62,890 nucleotides of DNA from Candidatus Latescibacterota bacterium. Its GTDB lineage: Bacteria; Latescibacterota; UBA2968; GCA-2709665. The DNA is taken from NCBI GenBank assembly GCA_021295655.1, contig JAGWBX010000004.1:1-62890 (forward strand). The letters are read 5' to 3'. Positions 1 to 7,615 of this stretch are shown here, piece after piece; within the stretch, counting starts at the first letter, position 1; every line of letters begins with the position of its first letter. The notes below the pieces were generated by a model, which was not told where the DNA came from, made no database searches, and saw only the letters and a list, made by a program, of their open reading frames with translations. The position numbers and the translations under genes are program-made.

Positions 1-463
1 TATGGTTATTCGCCTAACCATAATATAATACAATGACTTGGGTAAGGAAACTACCTTTTTTGTGAATAATTGGGGTTATGACGATCAATATGATAAGAGC
101 CATTCGCATTTTTTACATATACCCGAAAGCTGATATGAAAACAACCCCAGCCCCGGGCGAACTAATCCACGAGATTGTTATTGTAGTGTGGCCAATCGCA
201 ACAACGCCGTCGTCAACGGCAATTCCTTTACGCTCCGGACCAACCGTTCTAGCTCTTCGCGAGATTCTCCCACGCACAAGATCATATGTAATTTCCACGC
301 AGTTAAGGGTTCATATTACTATCCTAACAATGTTGATTACAGGAGACAAGCTAATAAGTGTCCGGACGCGTCCGGATATCCCGACCCACGGACAGCTTTC
401 GAAGCTGCCCCTGCTGCGCCCACTCACCCCGAGTCATCGACAGACCCGGCTTGAAAGCATGGG
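1..463. other. Left-edge region without a recognisable gene
   Basis: This stretch is more AT-rich than what follows. Short open frames exist on both strands, but none has a good ribosome-binding site or a family I recognise. The first 22 bases form a perfect 8-bp inverted repeat (tatggtta / taaccata), which could be the edge of a terminator or an operator. Nothing else can be supported. Confidence 0.5.
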
Positions 464-491
464 TTGACATCAGCACCTGCTAGGTTACATT
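464..491 (+). promoter_or_regulatory. Sigma70-type promoter for hemB
   Basis: A perfect -35 TTGACA (464-469) and a -10 TACATT (486-491) are separated by 16 bp. They lie about 90 bp upstream of the hemB start codon. Confidence 0.55.
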
Positions 492-578
492 CTGATTGTG
501 CGTGGATTGGCATCGCGTACCGCATCTTACCGGATGTTCGGCTCCCGCGTTCGCAGCTTTAAAGCGAAGGAAGCGCTT

Positions 579-1571
579 ATGGATCTGACCTATCGACCGC
601 GGCGGTTGAGGCGCACCGAACCCATACGGACGCTCGCCAGGGAAACCGTATTGAACGTGGGGGACCTGATCTATCCCATGTTCGTGACGGAGGGCGCCAG
701 GGTGCGGGAACCGATCGAGTCGATGCCCGGACAGTTCCGGTTTTCGGTCGATGAACTCGTACGGGAGTGCGAGGCGGTGTTCGGCCTCGGCATCTGCGGC
801 GTGAATCTTTTCGGATATTCGGAGGAAAAGGACGAGCGCGCCACGATGGCGTACGCGCCGGACGGGTTGATCCAGAGGGCGGTCCTGGCGCTGAAGGCGG
901 CGCTGCCCGACCTCTGCGTGCAGACGGACGTGGCGCTGGATCCCTATACCACGCATGGGCACGACGGTCTGCTGATCGACGGCGAGATCACCAACGACCA
1001 GAGCGTCGAGGTGCTGTGCAGAATGTCGCTTTCTCACGCCGAAGCGGGCGTGGACTGGGTGACGCCGTCGGACATGATGGATGGGCGTATTGGCGCCATC
1101 CGGGTGGCGCTGGACGACCATGGGTTCAGCAACGTCGGCATCATGGCCTATTCCGCCAAATACGCATCCTGCTTCTACGGTCCGTTCCGTGGAGCGCTGA
1201 AGTCTGCGCCGGTAAAGGCACGAGGCGTCCCCGAGGACAAGAAAACGTATCAGATGGATCCCGCCAATATCCGGGAAGCGATGAAGGAAATTGCGCTGGA
1301 TATCGAGGAAGGGGCCGACGTGGTGATGGTGAAACCCGCACTGCCGTACCTGGACGTCATCGCGAGCGCGCGGCAAAGCTTCGAAACGCCGATTGCGGCG
1401 TACAACGTGTCCGGCGAATACGGGATGGTCCTGGCGGCCGCGGAGCGGGGCTGGGTGGAAAAGGAGCGCGCCATGGTCGAAACGCTTACGTCCATCAAAC
1501 GGGCGGGCGCGGATATGATCCTGACTTACTTTGCCGTGGATATGGCGCAACTGTTGAAGGATGCAACATAG
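579..1571 (+). CDS. hemB: Delta-aminolevulinic acid dehydratase (porphobilinogen synthase)
   Basis: HemB condenses two 5-aminolevulinate molecules to porphobilinogen in cytoplasmic haem/tetrapyrrole synthesis. The 330-residue length is normal. The two active-site lysines are visible: K194 in AYSAKY and K252 in VMVKPA (the Schiff-base lysine). The metal region reads TDVALDPYTTHGHDG, with aspartates where zinc enzymes such as E. coli HemB have cysteines, so this is the Mg-dependent, zinc-independent type. The ATG at 579 was chosen over an upstream GTG at 498 because GAAGGA lies 7 bases before it and homology starts there. It stands alone behind its own promoter, with trpS next. Confidence 0.96.
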   Translation: MDLTYRPRRLRRTEPIRTLARETVLNVGDLIYPMFVTEGARVREPIESMPGQFRFSVDELVRECEAVFGLGICGVNLFGYSEEKDERATMAYAPDGLIQRAVLALKAALPDLCVQTDVALDPYTTHGHDGLLIDGEITNDQSVEVLCRMSLSHAEAGVDWVTPSDMMDGRIGAIRVALDDHGFSNVGIMAYSAKYASCFYGPFRGALKSAPVKARGVPEDKKTYQMDPANIREAMKEIALDIEEGADVVMVKPALPYLDVIASARQSFETPIAAYNVSGEYGMVLAAAERGWVEKERAMVETLTSIKRAGADMILTYFAVDMAQLLKDAT

Positions 1572-1623
1572 CCCTTTCACAGGGCGCATCACGTGTGGAA
1601 AAACCGGAAAGGGCAGAATTTGC

Positions 1624-1652
1624 TTGACAGGGTCGTGAGAATTGGATATCGT
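1624..1652 (+). promoter_or_regulatory. Sigma70-type promoter for trpS
   Basis: A perfect TTGACA (1624-1629) and TATCGT (1647-1652) are separated by 17 bp. Transcription would start near 1659, leaving a leader of about 185 bases before trpS. Confidence 0.6.
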
Positions 1653-1718
1653 TGACCGGTCTTCCACGTACCTGTATAGAGGGAAAAAGTGATGTTGGCG
1701 CACGGCGGAATTTCCGGA

Positions 1719-1830
1719 AGCTGGCGGTGGTACGACTTCAATCGTACCGGCCAGCTGACTGCGTGCTGATTCTGAGATTCGAAACTGGAAAATTTACGTC
1801 CCTGCCGGTCCTCGGCGGGGATTTTTTTTT
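1719..1830 (+). promoter_or_regulatory. Attenuator-like leader of trpS
   Basis: Two stem-loops precede the gene. The first (1719-1756) has a 7-bp outer stem AGCTGGC/GCCAGCT, a small internal loop, and a 7-bp inner stem GGTACGA/TCGTACC with loop CTTCAA. The second has a 9-bp GC-rich stem (1799-1807 with 1813-1821, one G-U pair), a 5-base loop and nine T residues (1822-1830), the form of an intrinsic terminator. The trpS ribosome-binding site GGAGGG starts at the next base. A terminator between a promoter and its own gene implies conditional read-through. No Trp-rich leader peptide is present and I could not find a convincing T-box consensus, so the ligand is unknown. Confidence 0.6.
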
Positions 1831-1843
1831 GGAGGGAATGGCG

Positions 1844-2920
1844 ATGGCTGAACGAAAACGGATACTTACGGGCGACCGGCCCACGGGGAAGATGCACCTG
1901 GGACACTACGTCGGCTCATTGAAGAACCGGGTGCGGCTGCAGGACGAATACGAGTGCTTTTTTCTGGTGGCGGACCTGCACATGCTGACAACCCGGCCGC
2001 AGAAGGAACACATCCATGCCCTGCGTGAGAACGTGCGGGAGATGTTACTGGATTATCTGGCGGTGGGCATCGATCCATCCAGGTCGACCGTTTATCTGCA
2101 GTCCGCCATCCACGCCGTATACGAGATGAATCTGTTCTTCGAGATGCTGGTGACCCTGCCGAGAGTGGCGCGTTTGCCCAGCATCAAGGATATGGCGCGC
2201 GCCGCCAGGCTGGACGAAGAGGCGATCCCGTTCGGGTTGGTGGGATACCCCATCTTGCAGGCCGCGGATATATTGACCCCCAGGGCGCACCTGGTTCCCG
2301 TGGGAAAGGACAATCTGGCGCACGTGGAGGTCACCCGTGAAATCGCCCGCCGGTTCAACAGCTACTATGGGGAGGTTTTCCCGATTCCGGAAGCGCTGAT
2401 CGGCGAAGTCCCCGTTCTCGTGGGTACGGATGGCCAGGCCAAGATGAGCAAGAGCCTGGACAATGCAATTTTTCTGTCCGACGATGTGCAGACCGTGAAG
2501 AAGAAGGTGCGGGGGATGTTTACGGATCCCAACCGGGTCAGGGCCGACATTCCCGGCAAGGTGGAAGGGAATCCCGTATTCGTCTACCACGACGCGTTCA
2601 ATCCGGACAAGGAGGAAGTAGCGGACCTGAAGTCGAGATACCGCGAGGGGACGGTCGGCGACGTTGAGGTGAAGGAGAAGCTCACGCGGGCGTTGAACGA
2701 CTTTCTCGACCCGGTCCGGGAGCGAAGGGCGCAATACGAGGCGGATGCCGGGTACGTGGAAAAGGTATTGTACGAGGGAACGCAGCGCGTCCAGGTGGTC
2801 GCCGATGAAACTTTGAAGGAAATGAAGAAGGCGATGGGGCTCACAGGCGTCTGGAACCGCATTTCCAGAAAAGCCCGGGACCGGATGCGGAAGCAGGATG
2901 CTCTGGACTCCGGATCGTGA
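1844..2920 (+). CDS. trpS: Tryptophanyl-tRNA synthetase
   Basis: This class I aminoacyl-tRNA synthetase charges tRNA-Trp. The ATP-binding signatures are present: GDRPTGKMHLGHY near the N-terminus (HIGH-type) and AKMSKSLDN (KMSKS). The 358-residue length is typical of bacterial TrpRS. ATG 1844 was chosen because GGAGGG at 1831-1836 is 7 bases upstream; ATG 1838 is too close to it. The C-terminal tail is basic. The gene converges on a glycohydrolase remnant 23 bp downstream. Expression is probably controlled by the terminator-bearing leader. Confidence 0.96.
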   Translation: MAERKRILTGDRPTGKMHLGHYVGSLKNRVRLQDEYECFFLVADLHMLTTRPQKEHIHALRENVREMLLDYLAVGIDPSRSTVYLQSAIHAVYEMNLFFEMLVTLPRVARLPSIKDMARAARLDEEAIPFGLVGYPILQAADILTPRAHLVPVGKDNLAHVEVTREIARRFNSYYGEVFPIPEALIGEVPVLVGTDGQAKMSKSLDNAIFLSDDVQTVKKKVRGMFTDPNRVRADIPGKVEGNPVFVYHDAFNPDKEEVADLKSRYREGTVGDVEVKEKLTRALNDFLDPVRERRAQYEADAGYVEKVLYEGTQRVQVVADETLKEMKKAMGLTGVWNRISRKARDRMRKQDALDSGS

Positions 2921-2942
2921 GGACGTTCATGGGACCGTGGGA

Positions 2943-3263
2943 TCAGGTTAGTAGAACAGGGCCGGTCCGCTCGCCGTTGGCGGCCTCGAACAAGCCGGCG
3001 GCGAGCGCTTCCGAGCGCCCGCGCCAGGCAAGTCTGTCGAGCCACCGGGCGGGGGCGCCCGACAGGCCCCACAGCGCGCCGGCAAGCTGTCCCGTGACCG
3101 CGGCCACCGTGTCGGCGTCGTCGGCAAGATTGGCCGCCAGAATCAGGGCCTGCTCGATGGATTCCGATCTGTCCACGCACCAAAGCGCCGCTTCGAGCGT
3201 GTGCAGTACGTACCCCGACGAGGAAACGGCGTCGCGCTCCCTGCCGCGCCACGCTTGCGAATT
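2943..3263 (-). pseudogene. 3' remnant of an ADP-ribosylglycohydrolase (DraG-like)
   Basis: About 105 C-terminal residues match the end of the ADP-ribosyl-dinitrogen-reductase-hydrolase/ADP-ribosylglycohydrolase family. The diagnostic metal-binding signature DDADTVAAVTGQLAGA is followed by a normal-looking C-terminus and a stop. The N-terminal two thirds, which carry the other metal ligands, are missing. Upstream on the same strand lie only the terminator and the 3' end of the TonB receptor gene. The remnant has no start codon context or ribosome-binding site of its own. An insertion or deletion that brought the receptor gene next to it probably removed the 5' part. Confidence 0.75.
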
Positions 3264-3310
3264 CTCCGTTGACGGCCTGTTGCCAGACATATACGTATAC
3301 CCTTGCCTCG

Positions 3311-3347
3311 AAAAAGAGGGGGTGCGACAGTCGCCGCACCCCCTCTT
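3311..3347 (-). terminator. Intrinsic terminator of the TonB receptor gene
   Basis: A perfect 13-bp stem (3314-3326 with 3335-3347) encloses an 8-base loop. On the minus strand it is followed by five T residues. It lies 20 bases past the receptor stop codon. Confidence 0.85.
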
Positions 3348-3366
3348 ATGCAATCCATCCGCGTTA

Positions 3367-6324
3367 TCAGAACCGCATGCTGACCTGGCTGAAGACGAGC
3401 CGGCCCACTTCCGGGGCGCCAATGAATGAACGGTAGCGCATATTGAGAAGATTGCTCGCGTCGAGATGCAGAAAGACGTCCCTCTCAACGGGCAACCGGT
3501 ATTTCAGCGTCATGTCCACAACCGTATAGGCATCCACGTTGCCCACGTACACCCCGGATTGCATGGGAAAGGAATCGGTGAAACGCAGCGCGCTGCCAAC
3601 CGTCAGGCCCAGCCGCGAGAAGTCGTATGACGCCCCCAGTTTGAACTTGTGCCGGGGCGAATTCAACGTGATGTCTCCTCCGCCCGGGACGTGGGTGTAT
3701 TTCAGGTTCTGGAAGAAGTTCCTGCTCACGTATGAATAGTTGCCGGACAGTCTCCATTGCGCCGTTGGAAAGTAGGCCAGGCTCAGGTCCAGCCCGCGGA
3801 TGGTGACATCTTCATAATTGCGGTAGGTCAACACCATCGCGTACGGATCGGACGCCTGCTCGGGCGATACCGTTCCGTATGGAATCGCCGCCGCACCTGC
3901 CACGAAGATGGCGGTCAGTTCGTCCACCGGTGAACCGTTCCGGTTGCCCTCCAGGAGTCCCGGCACCTGTACATTGTCAATCAGCTGGAGACCGGCGGCG
4001 AGTACGGCGTTGGACGGATCGGACAGCGTCTGTTCGAATCCGCGACTCAGCGCCTCGGCCAGACTCTCCGGCTCGAGAAAGACGTTGGGGGTTTCCACCG
4101 ATACCGAGCCCACGTAGTTCTCGATCCTGGACTGATACAGGTCCGCGGCTACAATGAGTTTGTCCGCAATGACGCCCTTGTAGCCGAACTCGAACGTCCG
4201 GGTAATCGCGGACTGGATGCGCGGAACGTCATATGCCGTCACCGGGGTGGCGCCGTCCGACTCCACGAAGAAGAACGGCTGTAGATTTCCATCCGGCGCT
4301 TCGCCCAGCGGCGGCGTTGCGATGTTCAGTCGGCCCATGACATTGCGAAGACCCGTCAAGCGCTCGGGAACGATACCGGGAAAGGCCTCAGCCAGTCCAT
4401 TCGCAAAGGACCGGGCATCTTCGGCGCTCATGCCCTGTTGGACCAGAATGTCAACGGCCATTTCTTTTACGGTTGGCAATAGCTGCTCGAGCGTCACCTC
4501 CCTGCCGATACCCCACATCACGTTGGTGAATTCCGGGTCGTCCAGACGGAGATACTGGTCGGCCGGAAGGCCGGCCATCGGGGCAAAAGGCGAACGGAAA
4601 AGGGGCCGGCCGCCTTCCCGACGGAACGTGAAGCCGTAACCGTTGTCCTGATAGTTTCCCTGGGTCCAGAGGTCGATGGGATCGAACGCCAGACCGCGCT
4701 CCGTGAACATCGGCGAGAAGAGCCCGCTGAACCCGAAGGGGTCTCTGGTTGCCAGCAGGTCGAGATAGAGATTGTTCGACGTGGGCGTGGTGAAAGCCCG
4801 GTTATATGTCAGACGCCACGTCTGGGTTGGCTTCGGCTTGATCACGAACGCGGCCCGGGGCGAGAATTCGGGGTCCGCGAGGCGGCTGTGGTAATCGTAG
4901 CGCAGCGCAAGCACGAGGTCAACCATCCTGGAAAGGGAGGTCTCGCTCTGCAGGTAGACGCCGAATTCGTTCAGGTCGTCGTCATCCTCGTTCCTGCCCA
5001 TGACGGTTTCTTCGGTATCGGGCCGCGTCAACAATGCGTCCAGGCCATACGTGAAACGCTGCCGGCCGCCCAGTTTCGACACGTGCTGCGCCTGGAAAAC
5101 CGTGAGAGAGGACTTGTCTACAACGGGGTCGCCCGTACGCAGCAGAAAGGTGCCGCCGGCATCCGTCCAGTTGCGGAAGGCCTGGACAAACCAGTCATTG
5201 TACAGCACGCGCATCTGAGCGTAGTTGTACTGCCAGTCTCTCGTCTGGGAGGCCCCCACGCCGGTGAGCCCGACCAGGTCCGCATTGTTGTGTCCGGCCG
5301 AAAAGATAGCGGTGAAGTTGTCGGAGGCACGCCAGTCCAGACGCGCTTCCAGGCCGAGATTGTTGGTTTCGGGGTTGCGTGTGGGAAGAGACGACAGATT
5401 CAGACCCGCGGCGATCTGCTCCTCCCGGCGTTCCCTGGCCCGCACCTCCTCCGGATCGATATATTCCCACTCCGTCCCTGTATAGTACCGGGCGGAAACC
5501 TTGTAGCCCACCCGGTCCCCAACCTTGCCGGCGTGGCGAATCGAGGCCTGACGCACGTTGCGCTCCCCGTATCCGAAATGCGCACTCGTGCCCTGCGAGG
5601 TAAAGGGCGAACGGGTGATGATGTGCATGACCCCGTCCGCGCTGTTGGGTCCGTACAATGCCGATCCCGGCCCCAGGACCACCTCGATTCGTTCCACGTC
5701 GTCGCTTGTAATGGGAATGAAATTCGGCGCGTTGACCCGCACGGACGGCACCCTGGCAAGCCGGTTGTCCGTCATCATGAGCAGGGTGCCCGTGAATACG
5801 CTGTTGAAGCCGCGCACCACGATGCTGCTGTTCGCCAGTCCGGTTTTCGCGAAGTCCACCGACGGCAGGTTCTTTACGTGGTCGGCGACGTTCATCGAGG
5901 GGTTGCTGCGGATATCGGCGGTCTCGACCACGGAGACGGAGGCGGGAGCGTCCAGGATCTTTTCCCTGCGGCGGGAAGCGGAAACCACGCTCTTTTCCAG
6001 AAAGATAACCTGCTCCTTGAGGATCACATCCAGCCCGGTGGATCGGCCTGACTGCACCGTGACAGTTTCCCGAATCTCGGTTTTGTAGCCGATGAACGTG
6101 ATCTCGATCCGGTAATCCCCTGCCGGAACGGCAATTCGGAACCGCCCCCCGTCGCCTGTTGCGGCCCGGGTTCGCTCGCCTATATCCACGCTTTCGACAA
6201 CGACGTTGGCGCCGGGCAGGGTCTCGCCGCCTTCTCCTTTAACCGTCCCCTCAATATAGCCGTTGGGCTGGGCCCAGACCGTCCCGCAACCCAGCAACAG
6301 CCAGCAGAACAGATGTACGCGCAC
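3367..6324 (-). CDS. TonB-dependent outer-membrane receptor with N-terminal carboxypeptidase-regulatory-like domain
   Basis: This 985-residue protein should import a siderophore, cobalamin, glycan or similar ligand through the outer membrane using TonB energy. Residues 1-18 are a signal peptide ending in VWAQ. Residues about 22-110 form a CarboxypepD_reg-like beta-sandwich. A plug domain follows (about 115-245, with IVVRGFNS and VLGPGSALYGPNSADGV), then a long barrel ending in SQVSMRF, the usual aromatic-terminated last strand. The start is GTG 6324 with GAGGGGG eight bases upstream. The architecture is SusC-like, but no SusD partner is adjacent, so the substrate cannot be named. It is monocistronic, with a terminator directly after it. 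Confidence 0.9.
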   Translation of the reverse strand: MRVHLFCWLLLGCGTVWAQPNGYIEGTVKGEGGETLPGANVVVESVDIGERTRAATGDGGRFRIAVPAGDYRIEITFIGYKTEIRETVTVQSGRSTGLDVILKEQVIFLEKSVVSASRRREKILDAPASVSVVETADIRSNPSMNVADHVKNLPSVDFAKTGLANSSIVVRGFNSVFTGTLLMMTDNRLARVPSVRVNAPNFIPITSDDVERIEVVLGPGSALYGPNSADGVMHIITRSPFTSQGTSAHFGYGERNVRQASIRHAGKVGDRVGYKVSARYYTGTEWEYIDPEEVRARERREEQIAAGLNLSSLPTRNPETNNLGLEARLDWRASDNFTAIFSAGHNNADLVGLTGVGASQTRDWQYNYAQMRVLYNDWFVQAFRNWTDAGGTFLLRTGDPVVDKSSLTVFQAQHVSKLGGRQRFTYGLDALLTRPDTEETVMGRNEDDDDLNEFGVYLQSETSLSRMVDLVLALRYDYHSRLADPEFSPRAAFVIKPKPTQTWRLTYNRAFTTPTSNNLYLDLLATRDPFGFSGLFSPMFTERGLAFDPIDLWTQGNYQDNGYGFTFRREGGRPLFRSPFAPMAGLPADQYLRLDDPEFTNVMWGIGREVTLEQLLPTVKEMAVDILVQQGMSAEDARSFANGLAEAFPGIVPERLTGLRNVMGRLNIATPPLGEAPDGNLQPFFFVESDGATPVTAYDVPRIQSAITRTFEFGYKGVIADKLIVAADLYQSRIENYVGSVSVETPNVFLEPESLAEALSRGFEQTLSDPSNAVLAAGLQLIDNVQVPGLLEGNRNGSPVDELTAIFVAGAAAIPYGTVSPEQASDPYAMVLTYRNYEDVTIRGLDLSLAYFPTAQWRLSGNYSYVSRNFFQNLKYTHVPGGGDITLNSPRHKFKLGASYDFSRLGLTVGSALRFTDSFPMQSGVYVGNVDAYTVVDMTLKYRLPVERDVFLHLDASNLLNMRYRSFIGAPEVGRLVFSQVSMRF

Positions 6325-6723
6325 CGTCTTTCCCCCTCAGACGATCAGGGCCGGGCCCTGAAAATGACGAATAGGGACAACAATTGCTTCTTGAATGCAT
6401 TGTTTTAACGATGGCACGGCGACCTCTCCGGCCGACTCCGACCGTCGTCGAAATTCGACCCATAATCGTCGAAATCGGCCCATACGGTAAATACGGGATG
6501 AACCGTTGTTATCAATTGGCTGCCTCCTGCCATTGTTCAAATACCGATTTCTATTATATATTAAAAGTTACAACGGATGCGACGGCTTTGTCAACTTCAG
6601 ACCCTACCCGCCGCCGTACGGATCGTCTGATGTTCCAACAGGAGTTGACGGACGGTTCAGCGAACAAGTCCGAATGGCCGGGAACAACGCGATAGGAAAC
6701 ATACCCTATTGGCGGGGGCGCAG
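6325..6723. promoter_or_regulatory. Divergent intergenic region between TonB receptor and lipoprotein
   Basis: No gene is seen here. An AT-rich core near 6550-6575 (containing TATATAATAG on the minus strand and TATATT on the plus strand) is flanked by a minus-strand TTGACA at 6589-6594 and a plus-strand TTGTTC near 6534. These could be overlapping divergent promoters, but neither pair is perfect. Confidence 0.35.
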
Positions 6724-7515
6724 ATGCGAATCGGGAGATTTGTACTGGCCGTAACGTTGATCCAGGCAATCGCCTCCTGCGACGATGCGGTCGGACCGCG
6801 CTATATTGAGATCATTGAAGTCACCGTGGGTCCAACCCTGGCCAGATGCTACGGCGTTGGCGAACAGACCTGTATGGTGGTTGACGGCAGGTTGTTTTAC
6901 GACGGAATCGATGGCTTTACCTACGAAGCCGGCTACTCCTACCGTCTGCGGATTGGGAAATACGATCCCTGGAATGGAGAAGAGCCACCCCAGGATGCAG
7001 GCCGATATGCCTATCGTCTGCTTGAACAACTGGAAAAAACCCTCGCGCCATCCACGCCGGTAACATTGTCCCTTGCGCCCACCCGGGTGAAATGCTCGAT
7101 TGCCGATGACTTTTGTCTGCTTGTAGACGGCGCGTCCTACGACGATATTATCACAAATTTCGAATACGAGGCGGGATATCACTATACATTAAATGTAAAC
7201 AAATATGGAGATGGCCGCCATGTGCTGGAGGAAATCGTCGCGAAGACCGAGGCGGCGGGCACTCAGGAGGAGGAAGTCACCGTGGGGCCCGGCAGGATCA
7301 AGTGCAATAAGACCGGTTCGAATTTCTGCAACGTCGTCAACGGCGCCGCGTTCCGAAGTGAAATCGTGGAATTCCAGCCGGTACACGGTTACAGCTACCG
7401 CCTGCGGGTGGAACGATTCAGCCTGTTCCCAAGCGGCGTAACGCCGCCGTCAAACAATATCCCGACGTACGGGTATCGCTGGCTGGAAACGCTGGAGCAG
7501 AATCCGGGAAATTGA
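6724..7515 (+). CDS. Lipoprotein with three DUF4377-like repeats
   Basis: The N-terminus is a lipoprotein signal peptide with lipobox IASC, so the mature protein should begin at Cys19 and be membrane-anchored. The rest is three tandem repeats of about 75-80 residues. Each has a conserved pair of cysteines (for example ARCYGVGEQTCMVV), a middle segment like GFTYEAGYSYRLRI, and a C-terminal RLLEQLE-like helix. This is the DUF4377 pattern, usually found in one copy in envelope proteins of unknown function. ATG 6724 was chosen because it gives the cleanest signal sequence; an in-frame TTG lies at 6709. It precedes the PKS by 100 bp and could be co-transcribed. A role in export or retention of the product is only a guess. 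Confidence 0.75.
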   Translation: MRIGRFVLAVTLIQAIASCDDAVGPRYIEIIEVTVGPTLARCYGVGEQTCMVVDGRLFYDGIDGFTYEAGYSYRLRIGKYDPWNGEEPPQDAGRYAYRLLEQLEKTLAPSTPVTLSLAPTRVKCSIADDFCLLVDGASYDDIITNFEYEAGYHYTLNVNKYGDGRHVLEEIVAKTEAAGTQEEEVTVGPGRIKCNKTGSNFCNVVNGAAFRSEIVEFQPVHGYSYRLRVERFSLFPSGVTPPSNNIPTYGYRWLETLEQNPGN

Positions 7516-7615
7516 ACGCCTGCGCTGCGGTTGCAGCGGGTTCGAACGGGTAGCCGGGTTAACGATCCCCCGGCGCCCGGGTGCGCTGATTTTTCGTACA
7601 AAGGAGAACGTCATT

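Noticed and set aside
113..298. 61-residue minus-strand frame and an overlapping minus-strand frame reading ILCVGESREELE
   Set aside because: The second resembles a triosephosphate isomerase motif by chance, but the reading frame is only about 35 codons and nothing else of that protein is present.
78..467. 129-residue open frame at the left edge (plus strand)
   Set aside because: No ribosome-binding site, no recognisable family, low-complexity composition and overlap with other equally long frames. Probably chance.
480..1703. 407-codon minus-strand frame opposite hemB
   Set aside because: Shadow of a confidently identified gene.
1650..1830. Firm assignment of the trpS leader as a T-box
   Set aside because: No clear specifier loop, AGTA bulge or canonical T-box sequence was found, so it is reported only as an attenuator-like leader.
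7534..7550. GGGTTCGAACGGG resembling a tRNA T-arm
   Set aside because: No acceptor stem, anticodon arm or D-arm can be built around it.
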